Shown here piece after piece: positions 25,511 to 33,498 of a DNA stretch of 55,060 nt (its first letter is position 1; the number at the start of each line of letters is the position of its first letter). The position numbers were made by a program, and so were the translations under genes. The DNA comes from Geobacter sp. Its GTDB lineage: Bacteria; Desulfobacterota; Desulfuromonadia; Geobacterales; Geobacteraceae. Location of the stretch: the NCBI GenBank assembly GCA_003490025.1, contig DNJC01000029.1, positions 1 to 55,060 on the forward strand. The letters run 5' to 3'. The notes beneath the pieces are model-generated. The model did not search any database. It worked only from the letters and a program-made list of their open reading frames with translations, and was not told the DNA's origin.

Positions 25511-25527
25511 CGCTCCTCCGGTCTTGT

Positions 25528-26562
25528 CTATTTTGGCCTTGCCGCCATCAACGTACGGTAGAGCGCCAGGTAATCCGACGCCATTCTCGCCACGAGGAAC
25601 CTCTCCTCGAAATGTTTCCGGCAACCAAGCCTGGATAAATTCGCTACTTGCGCCGCGGCCCGTACCGCCCCATCGACATCCCGGACGATAAACCCGGAGA
25701 CGCCGTCTTTGATCACTTCCGGCACGGAGCCTCTATTGAAGGCAATCACGGGGGTTCCGCAAGCCATCGCCTCTATCATCACCAGGCCAAACGGTTCCTC
25801 CCAGTCGATCGGGAAAAGGAGCGCCAGAGCGTTGCCGAGAAACTCCTTCTTCTCATCCTCCCTGATCTCGCCGATGAACTCCACCAGCGGTCCGTCCAAA
25901 AGCGGCTTGATCCGCTCTTCGTAATACAGGAGGTCAACCTTGTCCACTTTCGCCGCAATCTTGAGCCTCATGCCGGTTTTACGCGCGATCTCTATGGCCG
26001 CCTCCGCCCCCTTCTCCGGAGAGATCCTCCCCAGAAAGGCCAGGTAATCTCCTCCATCCCGGTTAAACGGCAGCAGGTCGGAGGGAAGGCCGTGATGAAC
26101 CGTCCCGATCCAATTGGTCCAGGAAAGGGGACGGCGCTGCGCATCGGATATGGAGACGACCGGGATGTCGCGATATTCACGGTACAGCGGCACCAGGTCC
26201 GGGATGTCGAGACGGCCGTGCAGGGTGGTCACATGAATGGCGCCATGGCGCCGGCTCAACGGGAAGTGAAGATAGTCGGTATGAAAGTGAAGGACATCGA
26301 ATTGATCGGCCCTGCTGTAAACCTGTTCCAGCATCAGTAGATGATGGGGAACAGGGTCGATGCAGGTGTCGTCAAGCCGCAGCGAATTCCGGCAACAGGG
26401 GGTCAGGCGGGCGGAGGTTACCGAGTCGCCGCTCGCAAAGAGCGTGACATCGTGCCCCTGCCGCACCAGTTCTTCAGTCAGGTAGGAAACGACCCGTTCG
26501 GTTCCGCCATAATAAAGTGGAGGTACGGCTTCGTAGAGTGGTGCTATCTGCGCTATCTTCAC
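25528..26562 (-). CDS. Glycosyltransferase family 4
   Basis: About 344 residues from a GTG at 26562 (GGGAGCCCAAG upstream), where the Rossmann strand VKIAQIAPLYEAVPP begins; the longer frame adds 19 residues of poor quality. The GT-B fold is marked by the N-terminal GGTERVVSYLTEEL loop, the linker FLGRISPEKGAEAAIEIA, and the nucleotide-sugar motif EEPFGLVMIEAMACGTPVIAF (E-x7-E). Retaining sugar transferase, acceptor unknown. Operon with the debranching enzyme points to glycogen, trehalose or another alpha-glucan. Confidence 0.88.
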   Translation of the reverse strand: MKIAQIAPLYEAVPPLYYGGTERVVSYLTEELVRQGHDVTLFASGDSVTSARLTPCCRNSLRLDDTCIDPVPHHLLMLEQVYSRADQFDVLHFHTDYLHFPLSRRHGAIHVTTLHGRLDIPDLVPLYREYRDIPVVSISDAQRRPLSWTNWIGTVHHGLPSDLLPFNRDGGDYLAFLGRISPEKGAEAAIEIARKTGMRLKIAAKVDKVDLLYYEERIKPLLDGPLVEFIGEIREDEKKEFLGNALALLFPIDWEEPFGLVMIEAMACGTPVIAFNRGSVPEVIKDGVSGFIVRDVDGAVRAAAQVANLSRLGCRKHFEERFLVARMASDYLALYRTLMAARPK

Positions 26563-26737
26563 CTTGGGCTCCCGGGAGTGAAAGCAGGTCTCGCTGGAAA
26601 TTAAAATTAGGATTTTCAAACTTTAAGATCATAGAATATTTCTGCAACGCGTCAATTAAGGGGCAGGGGAGATTGGGGCCGCCTTATGCCCATTTGCCGG
26701 CAGCTTCCCGTTGCGTGGTATTCGCCGGACGACGTTG

Positions 26738-26743
26738 TATAAT
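26738..26743 (+). promoter_or_regulatory. Consensus -10 element before the isochorismatase-family gene
   Basis: A perfect TATAAT stands 79 bases before the start codon; the -35 at 17-base spacing (GTGGTA) is poor. Confidence 0.4.
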
Positions 26744-26821
26744 CCACGGATTGGTGGCGGCTAATCTAATGGGCGCCGCCACAGGGCACAAACAACGGGA
26801 AACGGAAAGGAGGATAAACTG

Positions 26822-27502
26822 ATGGCTATGTTCACAGCAAAGGGCGGAGCAAGCTCGCGCCTGTTAACCCCTCAGAATTCCATGGTGCTTCTCATAGATC
26901 ACCAACCCCAGATGGCTTTCGCTGCACACTCCATCGACGTGCAACTGCTGGTAAACAACGTAACCGGCCTGGCCAAGTCGGCGAAGATCTTCAACGTCCC
27001 CGTGGTGCTGACCACGGTCGCCGCCAAAAGCTTCAGCGGTCCCATTTTCAGCAATGTCCAGGAAGTCTTTCCGGAATGCGATCCCATTGATCGGACCACC
27101 ATGAACTCGTGGGAAGATCCCAAGGTCGTCGAAGCCGTTATGCTGACCGATAGAAGGAAACTGGTGATGGCCGCCCTCTGGACCGAGGTCTGTCTGGCGA
27201 CAGCAGCGCTTTCCGCTCTCGAGGACGGTTTCGAGGTCTACATCGTGACCGATGCCTCGGCGGGGGTCACGGTTGAAGCCCACGAAATGGCCATTCAGAG
27301 GATGATACAGGCGGGGGCGGTGCCGGTGACCTGGTTGCAGGTGCTGCTCGAATGGCAGCGCGACTGGGCTCGCCAGGAAACGTACAACGCCGTGATGAGC
27401 GTCGCCAAAGAGCACGCCGGAGGTTACGGGCTGGGGATCAACTACGCGAAGGCGATGCTCGGGGAACATGCCAGCGAGGCACAGAAGGAGCTGGGGAAAT
27501 AG
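26822..27502 (+). CDS. Isochorismatase-family cysteine hydrolase (YcaC-like)
   Basis: 226 residues. The hydrolase core has the catalytic Asp (D26) in MVLLIDHQPQMAF and the nucleophilic Cys (C124) in ALWTEVCLATAALSALEDGFEVYIVTDAS. The family cleaves amides or isochorismate-like ethers. The long C-terminal extension and the MLGEHASEAQKEL end match YcaC-like members of unknown substrate. AAGGAGGATAAAC provides an excellent ribosome site. It is co-directional with the amidohydrolase 123 bases downstream, so the two may act in the same amide-degradation step (inference). Confidence 0.85.
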   Translation: MAMFTAKGGASSRLLTPQNSMVLLIDHQPQMAFAAHSIDVQLLVNNVTGLAKSAKIFNVPVVLTTVAAKSFSGPIFSNVQEVFPECDPIDRTTMNSWEDPKVVEAVMLTDRRKLVMAALWTEVCLATAALSALEDGFEVYIVTDASAGVTVEAHEMAIQRMIQAGAVPVTWLQVLLEWQRDWARQETYNAVMSVAKEHAGGYGLGINYAKAMLGEHASEAQKELGK

Positions 27503-27625
27503 GCGGCGATCGGTCCTGCAGCAAACCCGGGGGGGCGGTGGAAGCTTGCCCCCTTTTGATTGATTTGGCGTCAAAACACAGTCCGCCGAGTTCGCAGCGG
27601 TACAGATTCTCCGGAGGTAAGGGAT

Positions 27626-29428
27626 ATGAGTGCACCGGATCTGATCATTCACAACGGCAAGATCACCACGCTTGACGGTAGCCAACCTGAAGTGACTGCC
27701 GTGGCCATAACCGGCGGTCGCATCACGGCAATCGGTGGCGAGGAAATTCTCAGCAGCGGCAGTGACACGACCACCAGGATCGATCTCAAGGGACGCCGAG
27801 CCATTCCCGGTCTCAACGACTCCCACATTCATGTCATCCGGGGCGGGCTCAACTACAACATGGAGCTGCGCTGGGACGGGGTACCCTCACTGGCCGAGGC
27901 GCTGGGCATGTTGAAGGAGCAGGCAAGGCACACGCCGCCCCCGCAGTGGGTGAGGGTCATCGGCGGGTGGACGGAGTTTCAATTCGCCGAGCGCCGTATG
28001 CCGACGATGGAGGAAATAAACGAAGCCGCACCCGAGACACCGGTGTTCGTGCTGCACCTTTACGACCGGGCCATGGTCAACCGCGCGGCACTGAGGGTCC
28101 TGGGATATGACCGCGACACTCCTAACCCGCCGGGAGCGGAGATCCAGCGGGACAAGAGGGGCAATCCTACCGGGCTTCTGATCGCCAGGCCCAACGCCAT
28201 GCTCCTCTATGCCAGCCTGGCCAATGGGCCGAAGCTCCCCTACGAGGACCAGGTCAACTCAACCCGCCACTTCATGCGCGAACTGAACCGGCTGGGGCTG
28301 ACCAGCGCCATCGACGCGGGAGGCGGCTTCCAGAACTATCCCGACGACTACAAGGTCATGGAGGAACTGGCGGCAAAAGGTGAACTGACCCTGCGCCTCG
28401 CCTACAACCTATTCACCCAGCATCCCAAGGAAGAACTCGGGGACTTCCGCAAATGGGCGCAGATGACCTCGCCGGGCCAGGGCGATGATTTCTACCGCAT
28501 GAACGGCGCCGGTGAAATGCTGGCATTCTCCGCGGCCGACTTCGAGGACTTTCTCGAACCGCGGCCGGACCTGATGCCGGCCATGGAGCAGGACCTTTCC
28601 CAGGTGGTTCGTCTGCTGGTTGAGAAGCGCTGGCCCTTCCGTCTCCACGCCACCTATAACGAATCGATCACCCGCTTCCTGGATGTCTTCGAGAAAGTGA
28701 ACCGGGAGATCCCGTTTAGCGGCCTGCGCTGGTTCTTCGACCACGCGGAAACGATCACCCCGGGAAACCTGGAGCGGGTGAAAGCGTTAGGCGGGGGGAT
28801 CGCCATTCAAGACCGCATGGCCTTCCAGGGGGAATACTTCAGGGAGCGTTACGGAAGGGAGGCTACTGAGCAATCGCCGCCATTGAAAAGGATGCTCGAG
28901 ATGGGGATCCCCGTGGGTGCCGGCACGGACGCTACCCGGGTTGCCAGTTACAATCCGTGGATCGCCCTCTACTGGCTCGTCACCGGCCGGACCGTCGGAG
29001 GCATGCGGCTCTACCCGGAGGACAACTGCCTCGACCGCCTCTCGGCGCTACGCCTATATACGGTCGGCAGCTCCTGGTTTTCAGGAGAAGAGGGAAAGAA
29101 GGGGATGATTGTCCCGGGGCAGTTCGCCGATCTTGCCGTGCTTTCTTCCGATTATTTCCTGGTTCCGGAAGAGGAGATCCGGGGAATCGAGTCGGTGTTA
29201 ACGATCGTGGACGGGAAGGTCGTGCACGGAGCGGGAGAGTTCGGAAACCTTGCACCGCCATCTCTGCCCGTGAGTCCCGACTGGTCGCCGGTCGGCCGCT
29301 ATGGCGGGTACCATGGCCCTTCAGCGGGTTCAACCATACCCCATTCGGGGTGCGCCTGCCACGGCCGGGTGCGGTCACCGAAGGAGCCACGGTTGTGGGG
29401 AATCGGCTGCGACTGCTTTGCCTTCTAA
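27626..29428 (+). CDS. YtcJ-type metal-dependent amidohydrolase
   Basis: About 600 residues from the ATG at 27626, preceded by GGAGGTAAG. The small beta domain starts DLIIHNGKITTLDG. The metal motif is DSHIHV (an HxH variant), and later features are FDHAETITP and GAGTDATR with the conserved catalytic Asp. The C-terminal beta domain ends QFADLAVLSSDYFLVPEEEI. The last ~50 residues are unusual, with several Cys and His (SGCACHG, CDCF), beyond the normal family end. Substrate unknown. It follows the isochorismatase-family gene. Confidence 0.87.
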   Translation: MSAPDLIIHNGKITTLDGSQPEVTAVAITGGRITAIGGEEILSSGSDTTTRIDLKGRRAIPGLNDSHIHVIRGGLNYNMELRWDGVPSLAEALGMLKEQARHTPPPQWVRVIGGWTEFQFAERRMPTMEEINEAAPETPVFVLHLYDRAMVNRAALRVLGYDRDTPNPPGAEIQRDKRGNPTGLLIARPNAMLLYASLANGPKLPYEDQVNSTRHFMRELNRLGLTSAIDAGGGFQNYPDDYKVMEELAAKGELTLRLAYNLFTQHPKEELGDFRKWAQMTSPGQGDDFYRMNGAGEMLAFSAADFEDFLEPRPDLMPAMEQDLSQVVRLLVEKRWPFRLHATYNESITRFLDVFEKVNREIPFSGLRWFFDHAETITPGNLERVKALGGGIAIQDRMAFQGEYFRERYGREATEQSPPLKRMLEMGIPVGAGTDATRVASYNPWIALYWLVTGRTVGGMRLYPEDNCLDRLSALRLYTVGSSWFSGEEGKKGMIVPGQFADLAVLSSDYFLVPEEEIRGIESVLTIVDGKVVHGAGEFGNLAPPSLPVSPDWSPVGRYGGYHGPSAGSTIPHSGCACHGRVRSPKEPRLWGIGCDCFAF

Positions 29429-29692
29429 AACAGGAGACGTAATGGGCCAGGATCCGCACTGAATATTAGAGTATCTTTTAAGCCGAATACAATTTGCACC
29501 CGGGCGTATTCCGTATGACGCCGCAGCTGTTTCTGTTATCGTCGCAATGAGTGCCATTTATCGAACTCATCACCGACTGAACTTGCCTCGTGCCTCCTCC
29601 CTCTCTTTTGGGACCTGCATTTTCTTTCCCCTCTCACCTCAAAAAATAAGCTTCGGGATTGCAAGCGTCGCTGCCGCCAACAAGGGGAACAG
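29429..29692. other. Gap before the radical SAM gene
   Basis: 264 bases without a supported gene or hairpin. It presumably contains the radical SAM promoter. Confidence 0.4.
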
Positions 29693-30877
29693 ATGAACGA
29701 TGAGCACCGCGAAGCGTTGATCGCTTCCAATCGCAAGGAATACGGTCGCCATTACGATTTCCTGGAGTTCATGACGCCTGCGCAGATGACGACTGCCCAC
29801 GCCGAGAGAAGCGAACTGCTGGGCTGGTTGCGGGAGAATGCGGAGTTTGGTTGCAGCGACACCAAGGTCGACTGCCAGAGGCTCTCCCCCGGTTGCCAGA
29901 CCTGCGCTGCAGGCGGCTGGTCCTGTCTGTTTATCAACGGGCGCTGCAACGCCTCCTGCTTTTATTGCCCTACCTCGCAGGACGATACCGGTGATCCGTT
30001 GACCAATGGCATTCCCTTCGCCACGCCCGAAGATTATGCCGAATATGTTGCCGTATTCGGGTTCACCGGGGCCAGCATAAGCGGTGGGGAACCGCTGCTG
30101 ACCCTGGACCGGACCCTGGCGTATATAGACGCGGTGCGAAGGCGCTCAGGCGATGCGGTTCATCTCTGGATGTACACAAACGGCACGCTTCTCACCCGGG
30201 AAATCGCGAGCGAGCTTCGCTCCGCCGGTCTTGGCGAGATACGTTTCGACATAGGTGCGACGAACTACAGCCTCAGCAAGCTGCACTTGGCGGTCGGGGT
30301 GATCCCGACTGTGACGGTGGAAATCCCGATGGTCCCGGAAGAAGAGGAACTCATGCAGCGCAAGCTTTCCGAGATGGCTGCGGCAGGGGTCCAGCACCTG
30401 AATCTGCATCAACTGCGCCTGACGCCCTACAACTCACAACACCTGGCGAGCAGACCGTATACCTTCGTGCACGGTGACAATGTGACGGTTCTGGAATCGG
30501 AGCTTGGCGCGCTAAGGCTGGTGCGGTATGCGATGGAACATGGAATCGACCTGCCGGTGAACTACTGTTCCTTCCCATATAAGAGACGTTTCCAGCATGC
30601 AGCCGCCCGCCGTCGAGGCATACCCTTCGTTCGGGCCGAGCATGAAGCTGTGACCGAAGCGGGCTACTTGCGGGGGGGAGGCGCTGGACACGTGCAGTAC
30701 TTCGAAGCAGTCACCCTGCCGGCCGGGAAATGCCGCGGAAAGGGAGTTGAGATTCCTCTTCCCTCAGGTCGTCGTATAGCCGTAGAGAAACGGCCGGTGT
30801 CCCAGCCGATATCCGTCGATTCCGACGAAACCAGCAGGTTCGAACGCATCTCCGTTGGACTGGCTGAATATTTTTAG
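29693..30877 (+). CDS. Radical SAM enzyme with extra N-terminal cysteine cluster
   Basis: 394 residues. The radical SAM motif is C85-x3-C89-x2-C92 in GRCNASCFYCP, followed by the SAM-binding ASISGGEPLLTLD. Just ahead of it five cysteines (54, 61, 68, 71, 78) form C-x6-C-x6-C-x2-C-x6-C, suggesting an auxiliary iron-sulfur cluster or Zn site. A C-terminal region (LPVNYCSFPYKRRFQHAAARR) has another Cys. No B12 or SPASM domain was recognised. A 21-codon ORF with its own ribosome site begins 12 bases after the stop, in the same frame. Function unknown; peptide modification is possible. Confidence 0.85.
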   Translation: MNDEHREALIASNRKEYGRHYDFLEFMTPAQMTTAHAERSELLGWLRENAEFGCSDTKVDCQRLSPGCQTCAAGGWSCLFINGRCNASCFYCPTSQDDTGDPLTNGIPFATPEDYAEYVAVFGFTGASISGGEPLLTLDRTLAYIDAVRRRSGDAVHLWMYTNGTLLTREIASELRSAGLGEIRFDIGATNYSLSKLHLAVGVIPTVTVEIPMVPEEEELMQRKLSEMAAAGVQHLNLHQLRLTPYNSQHLASRPYTFVHGDNVTVLESELGALRLVRYAMEHGIDLPVNYCSFPYKRRFQHAAARRRGIPFVRAEHEAVTEAGYLRGGGAGHVQYFEAVTLPAGKCRGKGVEIPLPSGRRIAVEKRPVSQPISVDSDETSRFERISVGLAEYF

Positions 30878-30889
30878 ACAGGAGACCCG

Positions 30890-30955
30890 ATGCTGGTGAT
30901 TGAAGGCGACGCATATGTCACCTATGGCCCGAACGGCCGTGGTGATGTTGATTGA
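30890..30955 (+). CDS. 21-codon ORF immediately after the radical SAM gene
   Basis: ATG at 30890 with AGGAG 5 bases upstream. It encodes MLVIEGDAYVTYGPNGRGDV plus a final Asp. It is in frame with the radical SAM gene, separated from it by one TAG and 12 bases. It resembles the MLLIDGDAYVNYH segment at 22122. It could be a modified peptide substrate, a leader or a decayed C-terminus. Too short for family assignment. Confidence 0.4.
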   Translation: MLVIEGDAYVTYGPNGRGDVD

Positions 30956-31109
30956 AATAGACGCGCGAACGGTGCGGTGCAGTTGGCAGTTGACTTGAGA
31001 AGTGGAAAGACTAATAATCCCCGCTCGGAATACCTCCGTCTCAAGCGCCGGGAAAATGCAACTCTTCTTTCCGGCAGCTATCAAAATCAAAAAAGATACA
31101 AGGACACAC

Positions 31110-31448
31110 ATGACCACCTTACCCAAATGTCCCTCATGCAGTTCGGCTTACACCTATGAAGACGCGCAGATGTACGTCTGCCCGGAATGCGGCAACGAGT
31201 GGCCTATGACGGCTGCGGAGAGCGCTGAGGTCGACAGTGTCGTGCGTGACGCTTTCGGCAACGTCCTCATTGACGGAGATTCCGTAACCGTCATCAAGGA
31301 CCTCAAAATCAAGGGTTCGTCGCTGGTGGTCAAGGTAGGCACCAAAGTCAGGAACATCCGCATCGTCTCCGGTGACCACGATATCGACTGCAAGATCGAC
31401 GGCATCGGCGCCATGCAGCTGAAGTCGGAGTTCGTCAAGAAGGCTTAG
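31110..31448 (+). CDS. yjdM: YjdM (PhnA-like) zinc-ribbon protein
   Basis: 112 residues. The N-terminal zinc ribbon is LPKCPSCSSAYTYEDAQMYVCPECGNEW (two CxxC pairs), followed by the conserved PhnA/YjdM domain AFGNVLIDGDSVTVIKDLKIKGSS and ending KSEFVKKA. Length agrees with E. coli YjdM (~111). The start at 31110 is the last ATG before the ribbon. The old link to phosphonate breakdown is not supported for this group; function remains unclear. Confidence 0.9.
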   Translation: MTTLPKCPSCSSAYTYEDAQMYVCPECGNEWPMTAAESAEVDSVVRDAFGNVLIDGDSVTVIKDLKIKGSSLVVKVGTKVRNIRIVSGDHDIDCKIDGIGAMQLKSEFVKKA

Positions 31449-31563
31449 TCTGCTAAAATACGTCGCCTGCTCAGGTTCGATGATTTCGGAGTGCGAGATT
31501 TGCTATTTGAAAAAGCCGCCTCTCACGCGTATGATGCCTGCTAAAAATCTGCGGTGAGAATCC

Positions 31564-32358
31564 ATGATGACAATCTGGCTCTTATACATAGCTCTTGGGG
31601 CTTTCGCCGGGGTGCTCGCCGGCTTGCTCGGAGTCGGCGGCGGCCTGGTGATCGTACCGGCCCTGACCTTTATCTTTACGGCCCAGCATCTGCCGGAAGG
31701 GCACATCCTCCACTTGGCCCTGGGCACTTCGCTAGCCAGCATCATGTTCACCTCTATCTCCAGTCTGCGGGCTCACCACGGCCGGGGCGCCGTCGACTGG
31801 ATCGTGATGCGCCGCATCAGCGCCGGCATACTCGCCGGCACCTTCGGCGGCTCGTGGATCGCCGCCCAGCTCTCAACCCCCTTCCTCAAGGGATTCTTCG
31901 TTGTTTTCCTCTATTATGTAGCCGCCCAGATGCTGCTCGATATCAAACCGAAGCCGCACCGCCAGCTTCCCGGCTGGGGGGGGATGTCCGGTGTCGGTGG
32001 AGTGATCGGCGGCGTTTCCAGCCTGGTCGGCATCGGCGGCGGCACCATGACGGTCCCTTTCCTGGTCTGGTGCAACGTCGCCATGCACCGGGCCATCGGC
32101 ACCTCGGCAGCTGTCGGATTCCCCATCGCACTGGCCGGGGCAGCGGGCTATGTCGTGAACGGGCTGTCGGTCCCGCTCCCGGAGCACAGCTTGGGCTTCG
32201 TCTATCTTCCCGCATTGGTCGGTATCGCCGCGGCAAGTGTCGTCACGGCACCGTTTGGCGCGAAGCTGGCGCACAGGCTGCCAATCGGCCAATTGAAGAA
32301 AATCTTCGCCCTGCTGTTGATCGTGATGGGGACCAAGATGTTGTTGAGCCTGTTTTGA
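31564..32358 (+). CDS. TauE/SafE-family sulfite/organosulfonate exporter
   Basis: 264 residues with about eight hydrophobic helices in two repeats. Each repeat opens with a glycine-rich motif: FAGVLAGLLGVGGGLVIVP and GGVSSLVGIGGGTMTVPFL. That internal duplication is diagnostic of the TauE/SafE (DUF81) family of inner-membrane permeases, which export sulfite, sulfonates or related anions. The substrate is unknown. The TPR protein gene follows 38 bases later, so they may be co-transcribed. Confidence 0.9.
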   Translation: MMTIWLLYIALGAFAGVLAGLLGVGGGLVIVPALTFIFTAQHLPEGHILHLALGTSLASIMFTSISSLRAHHGRGAVDWIVMRRISAGILAGTFGGSWIAAQLSTPFLKGFFVVFLYYVAAQMLLDIKPKPHRQLPGWGGMSGVGGVIGGVSSLVGIGGGTMTVPFLVWCNVAMHRAIGTSAAVGFPIALAGAAGYVVNGLSVPLPEHSLGFVYLPALVGIAAASVVTAPFGAKLAHRLPIGQLKKIFALLLIVMGTKMLLSLF

Positions 32359-32396
32359 AAAAGACCGCAATAGGCAAAGGATAAGGAGGGTGTGAC

Positions 32397-33431
32397 ATGG
32401 GTTTTTTCGACAAAGTTTTCGGGACGAAAGCGGCTGCAGAGGCAACGCCTGCAGATGCGAAAACCACAGAGGCAAGGGGTACGGTCGACCCTCACCACGC
32501 CGATATGAGCGCGGCCCTGTCGATGCACCTGCGCAATGAGGTGGAACCGGCGTTCAGCGTCTATGTCAGGTTACAGGAAGAACTCCCCCTGGGCAGTCTC
32601 GCTCCGTTTTTCGCCTCCGCCATCATGGCGGGGAGGGGCGAGGTCGCTGACGCCGCGGAAAAGCTTCGCGCCCTGAGCGGCCGTCTTTCAACCGAGGAAC
32701 AGAGCTTTTCGCATGTAATCGCAACGGAACTGGTCGAGGTGATGAAGGACCAATCGCCACTGAAGCTTCCCGCCGTAGCGCAGCTCATAGTATCTTTCGG
32801 GGACCTCCTGAAAAAGGATGGCTTCACCCGGGAAGCCGCCGTCTGCTTCGAGATCGCCGCAGGTCTGGCGTCGGACAACGCTCACGTGCTTCACAAGTTG
32901 GGGGACACGCTGCACGACCTCGGGATGTACGAGTATGCAGAGTCGGTGCTGCAGGAAGCGATCAAGTTGGCGCCGAACCACTGGGACGCGCTTTACACCT
33001 ACGCCGTGTTGCTCCAGGACCTGGGGCGCGTCGAGGAGGCGATCACCCATTACGAAAAGGCGGTGAGGCTGGTCCCGACGCATGTGAAGTGCCAAAACAA
33101 CTTCGGCGCGGCACTCCTGACAGCGGGGCGGTTCGACGATGCCCTGGAGCACTGCAACCGGGCCGCGGCACTCGACCCGACTGCGCCGCTGGTCAAGGTC
33201 AATCTCGGGAATATCCATCTGATGAAGCAAGAGTACGATCGCGCGCGTGCCTGCTTCAACGAGGCCATTTCGCTGGACGCCACGCTCGCCCAGGCGTATT
33301 TCGGGCTCGGCTACGTGGAACAATTGACCGGCGGCGACTCCGGGCGCTGCCGCGAGATGTACACCAAGGCCATAGAACTTAATCCGTCGGTTCTCGCGTT
33401 TCACCAGGCACTGGGGAATTTGGAACAATGA
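32397..33431 (+). CDS. TPR-repeat protein
   Basis: 344 residues, soluble, preceded by AAGGAGGGTG. About five TPR units occupy residues 160-340 (for example ALYTYAVLLQDLGRVEEAIT and HYEKAVRLVPTHVKCQNNFG). The N-terminal region is helical with an Ala/Thr-rich linker. TPRs mediate protein contacts; the partner is unknown. Follows the exporter gene closely. Confidence 0.85.
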   Translation: MGFFDKVFGTKAAAEATPADAKTTEARGTVDPHHADMSAALSMHLRNEVEPAFSVYVRLQEELPLGSLAPFFASAIMAGRGEVADAAEKLRALSGRLSTEEQSFSHVIATELVEVMKDQSPLKLPAVAQLIVSFGDLLKKDGFTREAAVCFEIAAGLASDNAHVLHKLGDTLHDLGMYEYAESVLQEAIKLAPNHWDALYTYAVLLQDLGRVEEAITHYEKAVRLVPTHVKCQNNFGAALLTAGRFDDALEHCNRAAALDPTAPLVKVNLGNIHLMKQEYDRARACFNEAISLDATLAQAYFGLGYVEQLTGGDSGRCREMYTKAIELNPSVLAFHQALGNLEQ

Positions 33432-33498
33432 AAAGGGTCAGAGACCTGCTGTGGGGGGAGAATTTCTGCGCGCTACTTAACAAGCTGTAGTCTTGCCG

